Source: Actinomycetes bacterium
GTDB lineage: Bacteria; Actinomycetota; Actinomycetes; Actinomycetales; Microbacteriaceae
DNA: 15,549 nucleotides
Assembly: GCA_023432005.1 (NCBI GenBank)
Contig: JAEYVF010000063.1
Location: 1-15,549 of the forward strand
Direction of reading: 5' to 3'
Shown here: piece by piece, positions 7,541-13,852 of the stretch
Layout: each line of letters opens with the position of its first letter
How positions within the stretch are numbered: the first letter of the stretch is position 1
Made by a program: the position numbers and the translations under genes
The notes under the pieces: generated by a model
The model's database searches: none
What the model saw: only the letters and a program-made list of their open reading frames with translations
What the model was told of the DNA's origin: nothing

Positions 7541-7575
7541 AAAAAATAACGCTTTGGTAACTAGACAGCGTTACC
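7541..7575 (-). promoter_or_regulatory. Terminator-like leader element upstream of the VIT gene
   Basis: Read on the minus strand, GGTAAC (7575-7570) can pair with GTTACC (7561-7556), or TAACGC (7573-7568) can pair with GCGTTA (7552-7547), which is directly followed by six T. The two stems share bases and exclude each other, as in attenuators. The T-run ends 64 bases before the VIT start codon. The repeats could equally be an operator for the MarR protein encoded to the right. No known riboswitch was recognised. Confidence 0.35.
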
Positions 7576-7596
7576 TTCTCGTTATACATTCGAAGT

Positions 7597-7701
7597 GCTT
7601 GATCCGTTTGCTGTGGCGGACCAAGCGGAATGTGATTGCAGGACACTCTTGGTGCAAGGGAGAGGGTCGGCCGCTCGCCTCTGCGGCCGGCCCTCAATCA
7701 C
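7597..7701. ncRNA. Candidate structured RNA in AT-rich intergenic region
   Basis: Several inverted repeats are packed in about 105 non-coding bases. First, 7597-7606 pairs with 7617-7626: one A.C mismatch on the plus strand, a G.U pair on the minus strand. Second, GTGATTG (7632-7638) pairs with CAATCAC (7695-7701), an enclosing 7-bp helix. Inside it, CTTG (7648-7651) pairs with CAAG (7655-7658), and a 13-bp stem joins 7662-7674 to 7683-7695, with one G.U pair on the plus strand. A -10-like TTATAC (7582-7587) lies just upstream for a plus-strand transcript. The strand is unclear because each long stem favours a different one. The region does not resemble tmRNA, SRP RNA, 6C or a riboswitch class I know. 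It could also be a leader or an operator region. Confidence 0.35.
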
Positions 7702-7719
7702 GTTCGACGGGCGGATGAA

Positions 7720-7731
7720 TAGGCTGACATC
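7720..7731 (+). promoter_or_regulatory. -10 element for leaderless MarR/photolyase transcript
   Basis: TAGGCT (7720-7725) fits the TANNNT -10 pattern and ends 6 bases before the GTG start of the MarR gene. That spacing would place the transcription start on or next to the first codon, as in leaderless actinobacterial mRNAs. No Shine-Dalgarno sequence precedes the GTG. No clear -35 box is visible. Confidence 0.55.
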
Positions 7732-8172
7732 GTGACCGAGAGCGCGGATGCCGTCGCCGCCTGGGAGGCCCTCTACCGGGCTCAGGTCGCCGTGCTCCGC
7801 CACCTGCGCACCGAGTTCCCCGCGGATGAGGTGACCTTCACCGAGTACGACGTGCTCTTCAACCTCTACCGGCAGCCGCGCCACTCGCTGCGCATCCGCG
7901 ACCTCAACACGCACCTGCTCCTCAGCCAGCCGAGCGTCAGCCGCCTGCTCGATCGCCTCGCCGCGCGCGACCTCGTCGCCAAGCGCCGCGACCCCGACGA
8001 CGCACGCGGCACGATCGTCGCGCTCACCGAGCACGGGCTCGAGGTGTTCCGCCGCGTGGGGGCGCAGCACGCGCGCGCCATCATCGCGCGGATGTCGGTG
8101 CTGAGCCACGAGGAGCAGGTGCAGCTGACCGAGCTCACGGACCGCCTCCGCGCGGGCGCCGCGCCCACCTGA
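7732..8172 (+). CDS. MarR-family transcriptional regulator
   Basis: A 146-residue winged-helix regulator. Residues 36-60 carry the first helices (FTEYDVLFNLYRQPRHSLRI), SQPSVSRLLDRLAARDLV (65-82) is the recognition helix, and RRDPDDARGTIVALTEHG (85-102) is the beta wing with the family-typical DxR signature. The N- and C-terminal helices would form the dimer interface. The GTG start at 7732 is supported by the -10 hexamer 6 bases upstream. Its stop overlaps the photolyase start by one base (TGATG), so the two are co-translated. It may regulate its own operon through the inverted repeats upstream (for example GGTAAC/GTTACC at 7556-7575), or the divergent VIT gene. The signal it senses is unknown; its pairing with photolyase suggests light, oxidative or DNA damage stress. 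Confidence 0.9.
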   Translation: MTESADAVAAWEALYRAQVAVLRHLRTEFPADEVTFTEYDVLFNLYRQPRHSLRIRDLNTHLLLSQPSVSRLLDRLAARDLVAKRRDPDDARGTIVALTEHGLEVFRRVGAQHARAIIARMSVLSHEEQVQLTELTDRLRAGAAPT

Positions 8173-9509
8173 TGACCTCGGGCGCCACGCTCGTCTGGTT
8201 CCGTGACGACCTGCGGGTCGCGGACAACCCCGCCCTGCTCGCCGCAGTCGAACGAGGCGCCCCCGTCGTCGCGGCCTACGTGCTCGACGAGCACGGCGCC
8301 GGCGTGCGCGCACCCGGAGCGGCGGCCCGCTGGTGGCTGCACCACTCGCTCGCGGCGCTCGGCGAGGAGCTCGCCGCCCTCGGCATCCCGCTCGTGCTGC
8401 GGCGCGGGCTCGCCGCCGAGCTCATCCCGCAGCTCGTCGCCGACTCGGGAGCGGACGCCGTGCTGTGGAACCGACGCTACGGACCGGCGCGGGTCATCGA
8501 TGCGCACCTGAAGTCCCGGATGCGGGAGGCGGGCGTCGACGCGCGCTCGTTCCCCGGCGACGTGCTCGCCGAGCCGCAGGAGCTCGCCACGGCATCCGGC
8601 ACGCCGTACCGCGTGTTCGCGCCGTTCTGGAACGCCCTACGCACGCGGCCCGTCGCGCCCCCGCTTCCGGCGCCGGACGCCGTGGAGAGCCCGGCCGAGC
8701 CGGTCGCGGGCGACGCGCTCGACGACTGGGGGCTGCTCCCCCGCCGCCCCGACTGGGCGGGCGGGCTGCGCGCGACGTGGGCTCCCGGCGAGCCGGACGC
8801 TCGCGAACGGCTCGAGGAGTTCGCCGGCGAGCTCGACGGGTACGTCGACCGCGACCTCCCCGCGGTCGACGCCACCTCGAGGTTGAGCCCGCGGCTGCGC
8901 TGGGGCGAGCTCTCGCCGCGCCAGGTGCACCACCGCATCCGGCGCGCGGGCGGCCCCGAGGCGGAGGGGTTCCTGCGCGAGCTGGGCTGGCGCGACTTCT
9001 TCCGCCACACGCTCTTCCACGACCCTCGGCTCGCGACCCGCAACCTGCGGCCGCAGTTCGACGCCTTCCCGTGGGCGGATCCCGACCCCGCCGAGCTCGA
9101 TGCCTGGCGGCACGGCCGCACGGGGATCCCCCTGGTCGACGCGGGCATGCGCGAGCTGTGGGCGACGGGCACGATGCACAATCGCGTGCGGATGAGCGCC
9201 GCGAGCCTGCTCGTGAAGAACCTGCTCGTCGACTGGCGCGTGGGCGAGGCGTGGTTCTGGGACACGCTCGTCGACGCCGACGAGGCCTCCAACCCGGGCA
9301 ACTGGCAGTGGGTCGCGGGCAGCGGCCAGGATGCCGCGCCGTACTTCCGCATCTTCAACCCCGAGCGGCAGGCGGCCCGCTTCGACCCCGACGGCGTCTA
9401 CGTGCGGCGCTGGGTGCCGGAGGTGGGAACGGATGCCTACCCGCCGCCGATCGTCGACCTCGCGGCGTCGCGCGAGCGAGCGCTCGCCGCCTACCAGTCG
9501 ATCAGGTGA
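8172..9509 (+). CDS. phr: Deoxyribodipyrimidine photolyase (cryptochrome/photolyase family)
   Basis: A 445-residue flavoprotein, the usual length for class I CPD photolyases, which use blue light and reduced FAD to split cyclobutane pyrimidine dimers. The N-terminal antenna domain opens with LVWFRDDLRVADNPAL (7-22). The C-terminal FAD domain (about 205-445) contains LGWRDFFRHTLFHDPRL, MHNRVRMSAASLLVKNLL, DEASNPGNWQWVAGSGQDA and PYFRIFNPERQA, close to the family consensus, including the Asn and Trp residues around the flavin. The ATG at 8172 overlaps the MarR stop by one base. Its stop at 9507-9509 directly abuts the convergent psuK stop. Photolyase is much likelier than a signalling cryptochrome, since there is no C-terminal extension. 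The antenna cofactor cannot be told. Confidence 0.95.
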   Translation: MTSGATLVWFRDDLRVADNPALLAAVERGAPVVAAYVLDEHGAGVRAPGAAARWWLHHSLAALGEELAALGIPLVLRRGLAAELIPQLVADSGADAVLWNRRYGPARVIDAHLKSRMREAGVDARSFPGDVLAEPQELATASGTPYRVFAPFWNALRTRPVAPPLPAPDAVESPAEPVAGDALDDWGLLPRRPDWAGGLRATWAPGEPDARERLEEFAGELDGYVDRDLPAVDATSRLSPRLRWGELSPRQVHHRIRRAGGPEAEGFLRELGWRDFFRHTLFHDPRLATRNLRPQFDAFPWADPDPAELDAWRHGRTGIPLVDAGMRELWATGTMHNRVRMSAASLLVKNLLVDWRVGEAWFWDTLVDADEASNPGNWQWVAGSGQDAAPYFRIFNPERQAARFDPDGVYVRRWVPEVGTDAYPPPIVDLAASRERALAAYQSIR

Positions 9510-10394
9510 TCAGACGGGCCGACCGCCGATCGCGGTGACCGCGCGCGCGGCGACGCGCACCGCGGCGGAAGCGGCGGCCACGGGGTCGCCCGCGCCGAGC
9601 CACGAGGCGATGAACCCCGCGATGAACGCATCCCCCGCACCCGTCGGGTCGACCGCGTCGACCGCGAGCGCGGGCACCGCGACGGGCGCTCCGCCGTCCG
9701 CGACGACGAGCACCCCATCCGCCCCGCGCGTGAGCGCGACGACGGGGAACGTCGCGCCGAGCGTGCGCGCGGCATCCGCGGGGTCGGCGACGCCCGTCAG
9801 CAGTCGCGCCTCCTCGGCGCTCAGGAACACGCTGGCGGCGCCCTCGATCGCCTCGAGGAAGCGCTCGGCGCCGAAGTCGGAGATGAACCCGATCGAGGCG
9901 GGGTTGACCGACACGGGCACCCCGGCGCTCGCGGCGCGGGCGAGCACGTCGCGCGTGCCCTCGACGCCGAACCCGTCGACGACGCTGTAGCCGCTCACGT
10001 GCAGGAGCGCCGCCTCCGCGAGCAGCTCCCCGGTGACGGATGCCGCCCGCAGCGACGAGTTCGCCCCGCGGTCGGTGAGCATCGAGCGGTCGTGGCCCTG
10101 CACGAGGATCACGATCGTGCCGGTCGTGGCGTCGGGCTCCACCTGCAGGTGCGGGGTGACGCCCGCAGCGCGCAGCTCCTCGTCGTGCGCGGCCGCGTCG
10201 TGCGCCCCGACGGCCGCCACGAAGTCGACGGCCGTACCCTGCGAGGCGAGCCACACCGCGGTGTTCGCGGCCGAGCCGCCCGAGGTGCTCCGGATGGTCG
10301 CCGTCGTGTCGGTGTCGGCGCGGATGGCCTCACGCGGCACGACGACGATGTCGTTGATGAGGTCGCCGACGACGACGACCCGGTCGCGGCTCAC
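9510..10394 (-). CDS. psuK: PfkB-family kinase, probable pseudouridine kinase
   Basis: A 294-residue ribokinase-family enzyme. VVVVGDLINDIVV (6-18) is the opening strand with the substrate-site Asp, GGSAANTA (39-46) is the first PfkB signature, and DPTGAGDAFIAGF (249-261) is the second, with catalytic Asp255. Its gene overlaps psuG by 4 bases (GTGA), so the likely reaction is ATP-dependent phosphorylation of pseudouridine to pseudouridine 5'-phosphate, the substrate of PsuG. The GTG at 10394 was chosen because of that overlap and because the homology begins directly after it; no clear ribosome binding site precedes it. From sequence alone it could be another nucleoside or sugar kinase, and the psuK name rests on context. 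It ends back to back with the photolyase gene, with no space for a terminator. Confidence 0.85.
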   Translation of the reverse strand: MSRDRVVVVGDLINDIVVVPREAIRADTDTTATIRSTSGGSAANTAVWLASQGTAVDFVAAVGAHDAAAHDEELRAAGVTPHLQVEPDATTGTIVILVQGHDRSMLTDRGANSSLRAASVTGELLAEAALLHVSGYSVVDGFGVEGTRDVLARAASAGVPVSVNPASIGFISDFGAERFLEAIEGAASVFLSAEEARLLTGVADPADAARTLGATFPVVALTRGADGVLVVADGGAPVAVPALAVDAVDPTGAGDAFIAGFIASWLGAGDPVAAASAAVRVAARAVTAIGGRPV

Positions 10395-11308
10395 GGCCGG
10401 TGCGCGCGCGTCGCCCAGGCGGTCGCGACCTCCGCCGCGACGCGCACGTTGTTGCGGGCGAGGTCGAGGTTGACCTCGAGGCTCTTGCCGCCCGACGCCT
10501 CCACGATGTAGCCGAGCAGGAACGGGGTGACGGCCTTGCCCCGCACGCCCGCCTCCTCGGCCGCCGCGAACGCGGTCGCGAGCACCCGGTCGTGCTCGGC
10601 CGGGTCCCACTGCTGATCGAGCGGCACGGGGTTCGCGAGCACGATGCCGCTCGTCGAGCCGAACGCGTCGCGCGCGGCCATGACAGCCGCGACCTCGTCG
10701 GCGGTGTCGACCTTCCAGTCGAGCTCGTAGCCCGACTCGCGCAGCCAGAACGCGGGGAACGCCGTCGTGCCGTAGCCGATCACCGGCACCGAGAGCGTCT
10801 CGAGGCGCTCGAGGGTCGCGGGGATGTCGAGCACGCTCTTGACGCCCGCCGACACGACCGTCACGGGCGAGCTCGCGAGCGTCGTGAGGTCGGCCGACTC
10901 GTCGAACGACTCGGATGCGCCGCGGTGCACGCCACCGAGACCGCCGGTCGCGAAGACGCGCACGCCCGCGAGGCCCGCGAGGTAGGCGGTGGCCGCGACC
11001 GTCGTGGCGCCCGAGCGCCCGAGCGCGGCGAGGATCGGGAGGTCGCGCACCGAGGCCTTCGCGAGGTCCTCCTCGGCGATGCGACGCACGCCATCCGCGT
11101 CGAGGCCGATCTGCGGCACGCCGTCGAGCACGGCGATCGTCGCGGGGGTCACGCCCCTCTCGCGCAGGATCTCCTCGAACTCGATCGCGGCCTCCAGGTT
11201 GCGCGGACGCGGGAGGCCGTGGCTGATGATCGTGGACTCGAGGGCGACGACAGGGCGGCCGTCGGCGAGGGCTGCGGCGACCTCGTCGGAGAGCTGGAAG
11301 GCGGTCAT
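10391..11308 (-). CDS. psuG: Pseudouridine-5'-phosphate glycosidase
   Basis: A 305-residue cytoplasmic enzyme that reversibly splits pseudouridine 5'-phosphate into uracil and ribose 5-phosphate. The family is recognisable throughout: VALESTIISHGLP (21-33), TPATIAVLDG (54-63), KASVRDLP (84-91), GATTVAATAYLAG (100-112), FATGGLGGVHRG (119-130), SAGVKSVLDI (153-162), VPVIGYGTTAFPAFW and GVRGKAVTPFLL. By analogy with E. coli PsuG, Lys157 forms the Schiff base, with Glu24, Lys84 and Asp140 at the other active-site positions. The ATG at 11308 overlaps the stop of the upstream AGPS-like gene by 4 bases, and GGAGGG directly precedes it. It is followed by psuK, giving a full pseudouridine breakdown pair. 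No psuT-like transporter lies in the window, so the substrate may come from internal RNA turnover or another importer. Confidence 0.95.
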   Translation of the reverse strand: MTAFQLSDEVAAALADGRPVVALESTIISHGLPRPRNLEAAIEFEEILRERGVTPATIAVLDGVPQIGLDADGVRRIAEEDLAKASVRDLPILAALGRSGATTVAATAYLAGLAGVRVFATGGLGGVHRGASESFDESADLTTLASSPVTVVSAGVKSVLDIPATLERLETLSVPVIGYGTTAFPAFWLRESGYELDWKVDTADEVAAVMAARDAFGSTSGIVLANPVPLDQQWDPAEHDRVLATAFAAAEEAGVRGKAVTPFLLGYIVEASGGKSLEVNLDLARNNVRVAAEVATAWATRAHRP

Positions 11309-13011
11309 CCCTCCACGCTAATGCGCGCGGCGGGCACCACCTTGCCGGGGTTGAAGTTGTCGCCCGGGTCGACCGCGCCGAAGAGGCCGCGCATGACGGC
11401 GACGCCCTCGGGCGAGATGTCCTGCTCGATCCAGGGTGAGTGCTCGACGCCCACCCCGTGGTGATGCGAGATCGTGCCGCCGTTGTCGACGAACGCCTGC
11501 TGGATGGCGCTCTTCACGACGTCGTACTCGCCGAGCGGGTCGTCGCCGAAGACGAACGCGAAGGTGAAGTAGAGGCACGCGCCCGAGTGGTACGAGTGCG
11601 AGAGGTGGCACATGATCCACCCCTTCGTGCCGATCTCGTCGTACGCGCGGTTCGCGGCCTCGACCACGCCGTCGTAGACGGCCCGCAGCTTCGACCACGG
11701 CGCCGCGGTCTCCGACACGTCGCCCGCGGCGCCCCGGTCGAGCAGGAAGTCGCGCAGGTAGGGGGTGTCGAACTTCTTCTGGTCGTAGAGCACCCCGGGG
11801 CCCGTGCCGACGCCCATGCCGCCGTGCTGCTTCACGATCGCGCCCACGAGCTTCTTCTGGCGGGCGACGTGCTGCGGCGAGCCCTCGAAGCCGATGAAGG
11901 AGAGGCAGATCTCGTCGAGCTTCCAGCCCTTCGAGCGCATGAGCGACGGCAGCACCTTCTCGGCGAGCAGCGCGTCCATGCCGTGGCGTTCCTTGCTCGT
12001 CGCCATCGAGAAGCCGGTCTCGCGGGCGTCGGAGACGCGCGTGATGATGGGGCTCGCATCCGACTCGGAGATCGCCTGCATCGCGGCGAGCCCCGCCGAC
12101 CAGTTCGGGAAGAAGTAGGCCTGGATCTCGCGGAGGGCGGGGATGCGATGCACCTGCGCCGTGATCTCGGTGATGACCCCGAGCCGGCCCTCGGAGCCGA
12201 CGATCATCTCGCGCACGCTCGGGCCCGTCGAGGCCGAGGGGATCGCGGGGATGACGAGCACGCCGTCGCGATCGGGGTGCGAGGGGCGCACGACGCGCAG
12301 GCCGCGCACGATCTGCGCGATGTCGCCGTACTTGTCCGACTGCATGCCGCTCGAGCGGGTGGCCGCCCAGCCGCCGATCGTGGAGTGGGTGAAGCTGTCG
12401 GGGAAGTGCCCGATCGTCCAGCCCTGCGCCTTCAGCTGCGCCTCGAGGTGCGGGCCGAGGGCGCCGGCCTGGATGCGCGCGAGGCCCGAGTCGGCGTCGA
12501 ACTCGAGCACGCGGTTCATGCGACCCATGTCGAGTGAGACGACCGTGCGGCTCTCGCCGGGGATCGGCTCGAGGCTGCCCGCGATGTTGCTGCCGCCGCC
12601 GAACGGGATGAGCACGGCGTCCTCGGCGACCGCCGCGTCGACGACCCGCTGCACCTCGGCCTCGTCCGCCGGGTACACGACGACGTCGACCGCGCGCTCG
12701 ATGCGGTTCGACCGGATGCGCACGAGGTCGCGCAGGCTCTTGCCGTAGGTGTGCACGACGCGCTCCATGGCATCCGTCGTCACGAAGTCCTCGCCGACGA
12801 CGCCCGCGAGCGCCGCCACGAACGCGGGGCTCGCGACGGAGTCGGCGATGTCGAGCGCGTCGAAGGCGGGCTGCTCGGCCTTCTGCGCGGTCGCGAGGTC
12901 GAGCCCGACCGCCTCGAGCACGAATGGTGCGAACCCGGGCTTGTCCTCGTGGTGGAACCCGACGCCCTCGACGCCCCAGCCCCACCACTTCATGTGCTCG
13001 ACGTCGGTCAC
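11305..13011 (-). CDS. Alkylglycerone-phosphate synthase (AGPS)-like FAD enzyme
   Basis: A 568-residue flavoprotein of the VAO/FAD_binding_4 superfamily. It follows eukaryotic AGPS along its length rather than glycolate or lactate oxidases: MKWWGWG (7-13), the PP-loop PFGGGSNIAG (136-145), GHFPDSFTHSTIGGW then TRSSGMQSDKYGDI, STGPSVREMIVGSEGRLGVIT, SYHSGACLYFTFAF (Tyr474) and NGGTISHHHGVG (His516-518). The Tyr and triple His correspond to residues reported as catalytic in AGPS, which replaces the acyl chain of acyl-dihydroxyacetone phosphate by a fatty alcohol to make the ether bond. The GTG at 13011 has a very good ribosome binding site (GAAGGAGAG) and overlaps the acyltransferase stop by 4 bases. 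Eukaryotic AGPS has a peroxisomal targeting N-terminus, which is missing here. Family membership is confident; ether-lipid synthesis in this organism is inference. Confidence 0.85.
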   Translation of the reverse strand: MTDVEHMKWWGWGVEGVGFHHEDKPGFAPFVLEAVGLDLATAQKAEQPAFDALDIADSVASPAFVAALAGVVGEDFVTTDAMERVVHTYGKSLRDLVRIRSNRIERAVDVVVYPADEAEVQRVVDAAVAEDAVLIPFGGGSNIAGSLEPIPGESRTVVSLDMGRMNRVLEFDADSGLARIQAGALGPHLEAQLKAQGWTIGHFPDSFTHSTIGGWAATRSSGMQSDKYGDIAQIVRGLRVVRPSHPDRDGVLVIPAIPSASTGPSVREMIVGSEGRLGVITEITAQVHRIPALREIQAYFFPNWSAGLAAMQAISESDASPIITRVSDARETGFSMATSKERHGMDALLAEKVLPSLMRSKGWKLDEICLSFIGFEGSPQHVARQKKLVGAIVKQHGGMGVGTGPGVLYDQKKFDTPYLRDFLLDRGAAGDVSETAAPWSKLRAVYDGVVEAANRAYDEIGTKGWIMCHLSHSYHSGACLYFTFAFVFGDDPLGEYDVVKSAIQQAFVDNGGTISHHHGVGVEHSPWIEQDISPEGVAVMRGLFGAVDPGDNFNPGKVVPAARISVEG

Positions 13012-13763
13012 GGTCTCTCTCCTTCGGGCGACGGATGCGCCTCGGGCTCGGGCCCGGACGACGCGCTCAGGATACGGGGTGCGTACGCGTCGTGCAGCCG
13101 CGAGATCCGGTCCCGGATGCGGGCGGTGAAGGCGACCGCGGACTCCCCCGGCTCGGCCCGCATGGGCTCGCTGAACACGACGCCGACCGGCAGCCTCCCC
13201 GGCTTCGGCCAGTTGCGGCCGCGCGGGTGGGCGATGCCCGCTCCGACGAGCGCGACGGGCACCACGGGCACGTCGGAGGCGATCGCGAGCGCAGCCGCGC
13301 CCTGCTTGAAGTGGCCCATCTCACCCGTCTTCGAGCGGGTGCCCTCGGGGAAGACGAGCAGCGGCACGCCGCCGTCGAGGAGGGTCTTCGCCGAGACGCT
13401 CCGCGGGTTGACGCCCGAGCGGTCGACGGGGAACGCGTTGAAGAAGAGCGCGGTGAGGCCGCGGCGCCACCACACGTCGAAGAAGTAGTCGGCCGCGGCG
13501 CCCGCCGCGAGGTAGCGCGCGAGCCGCCGGGGCAGCGCCCCCAGGATGAGCGGCGCGTCGAGATGGCTCGAGTGGTTCGCGACGACGACGAAGGCCCGCG
13601 GCACCCCGCGCAGCTTCCGGCGGCCCACGACGGCCACCCGCACGACCGACCAGGTCACCGGTTTGAGGATCGCCCGCTGCGCGACGAACCGGGCCGTGGC
13701 GAGGCCCTTCGAGGTGAACCTGTCGCGCCGCGCGGCCGGGGGGTCCGCGGGGGTCGACACCAT
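13008..13763 (-). CDS. PlsC-like lysophospholipid/glycerolipid acyltransferase
   Basis: A 251-residue membrane-associated acyltransferase of the PlsC/LPLAT family. The catalytic H(x)4D motif is NHSSHLD (His64, Asp69), the phosphate-binding block is FPEGTRSK (138-145), and VPVVPVALVGAG follows as the usual C-terminal block. The family transfers acyl chains to lysophosphatidate or related acceptors such as dihydroxyacetone phosphate. The ATG at 13763 follows a -10 hexamer by 6 bases, suggesting a leaderless message. The last 25 residues are Glu/Pro/Ser-rich and probably disordered. It is the first of four genes with 4-base overlaps (acyltransferase, AGPS-like, psuG, psuK). Next to AGPS it could supply acyl-dihydroxyacetone phosphate, or add the second acyl chain. 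Ordinary phosphatidate synthesis is an equally valid reading. Confidence 0.9.
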   Translation of the reverse strand: MVSTPADPPAARRDRFTSKGLATARFVAQRAILKPVTWSVVRVAVVGRRKLRGVPRAFVVVANHSSHLDAPLILGALPRRLARYLAAGAAADYFFDVWWRRGLTALFFNAFPVDRSGVNPRSVSAKTLLDGGVPLLVFPEGTRSKTGEMGHFKQGAAALAIASDVPVVPVALVGAGIAHPRGRNWPKPGRLPVGVVFSEPMRAEPGESAVAFTARIRDRISRLHDAYAPRILSASSGPEPEAHPSPEGERP

Positions 13764-13769
13764 GCAGAC

Positions 13770-13775
13770 AGGGTA
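13770..13775 (-). promoter_or_regulatory. -10 element for leaderless acyltransferase/AGPS/psuGK operon
   Basis: On the minus strand TACCCT (13775-13770) matches TANNNT and ends 6 bases before the ATG at 13763. No Shine-Dalgarno sequence lies before that ATG. The arrangement is the same as before the MarR gene at 7732, which supports leaderless transcription. It would drive all four overlapping genes. Confidence 0.5.
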
Positions 13776-13812
13776 GACCGCGCGGATTCCGTCGGGGTCA
13801 TCCGACGGGGGA

Positions 13813-13852
13813 TGGTCTCGAGACGCGCCGCTTCGCGGCGCTCCTCGACCAC
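13813..13852. repeat. REP-like actinobacterial palindrome
   Basis: An imperfect palindrome directly after the stop codon of the SDR gene. Inner arms GCGCCGC (13825-13831) and GCGGCGC (13835-13841) close a 3-base loop. Outer halves are GGTCTCGAG on the left (13814-13822) and CTCGACC on the right (13844-13850). Elements of the form GGTCTCGA...TCGACC are scattered in many copies between genes in Microbacteriaceae and related actinobacteria (from memory). Only one copy is in this window. It could end SDR transcription before the next promoter. Confidence 0.6.

Noticed and set aside
7477..7731. A short coding gene in the AT-rich intergenic region
   Set aside because: The frames (for example minus strand 7473-7697) lack a ribosome binding site and a convincing protein, and the inverted repeats fit RNA or DNA structure better.
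11318..12988. A 556-codon minus-strand frame overlapping the AGPS-like gene
   Set aside because: It is the shifted-frame shadow of the AGPS-like gene with an arginine-rich nonsense composition.
11305..13011. Glycolate oxidase GlcD or D-lactate dehydrogenase for the FAD_binding_4 protein
   Set aside because: The N-terminal MKWWGWG, the HFPDS...STIGGW segment, the GACLYFTFAF block and SHHHGVG follow AGPS more closely than hydroxyacid oxidases, and no GlcE/GlcF partner is nearby.
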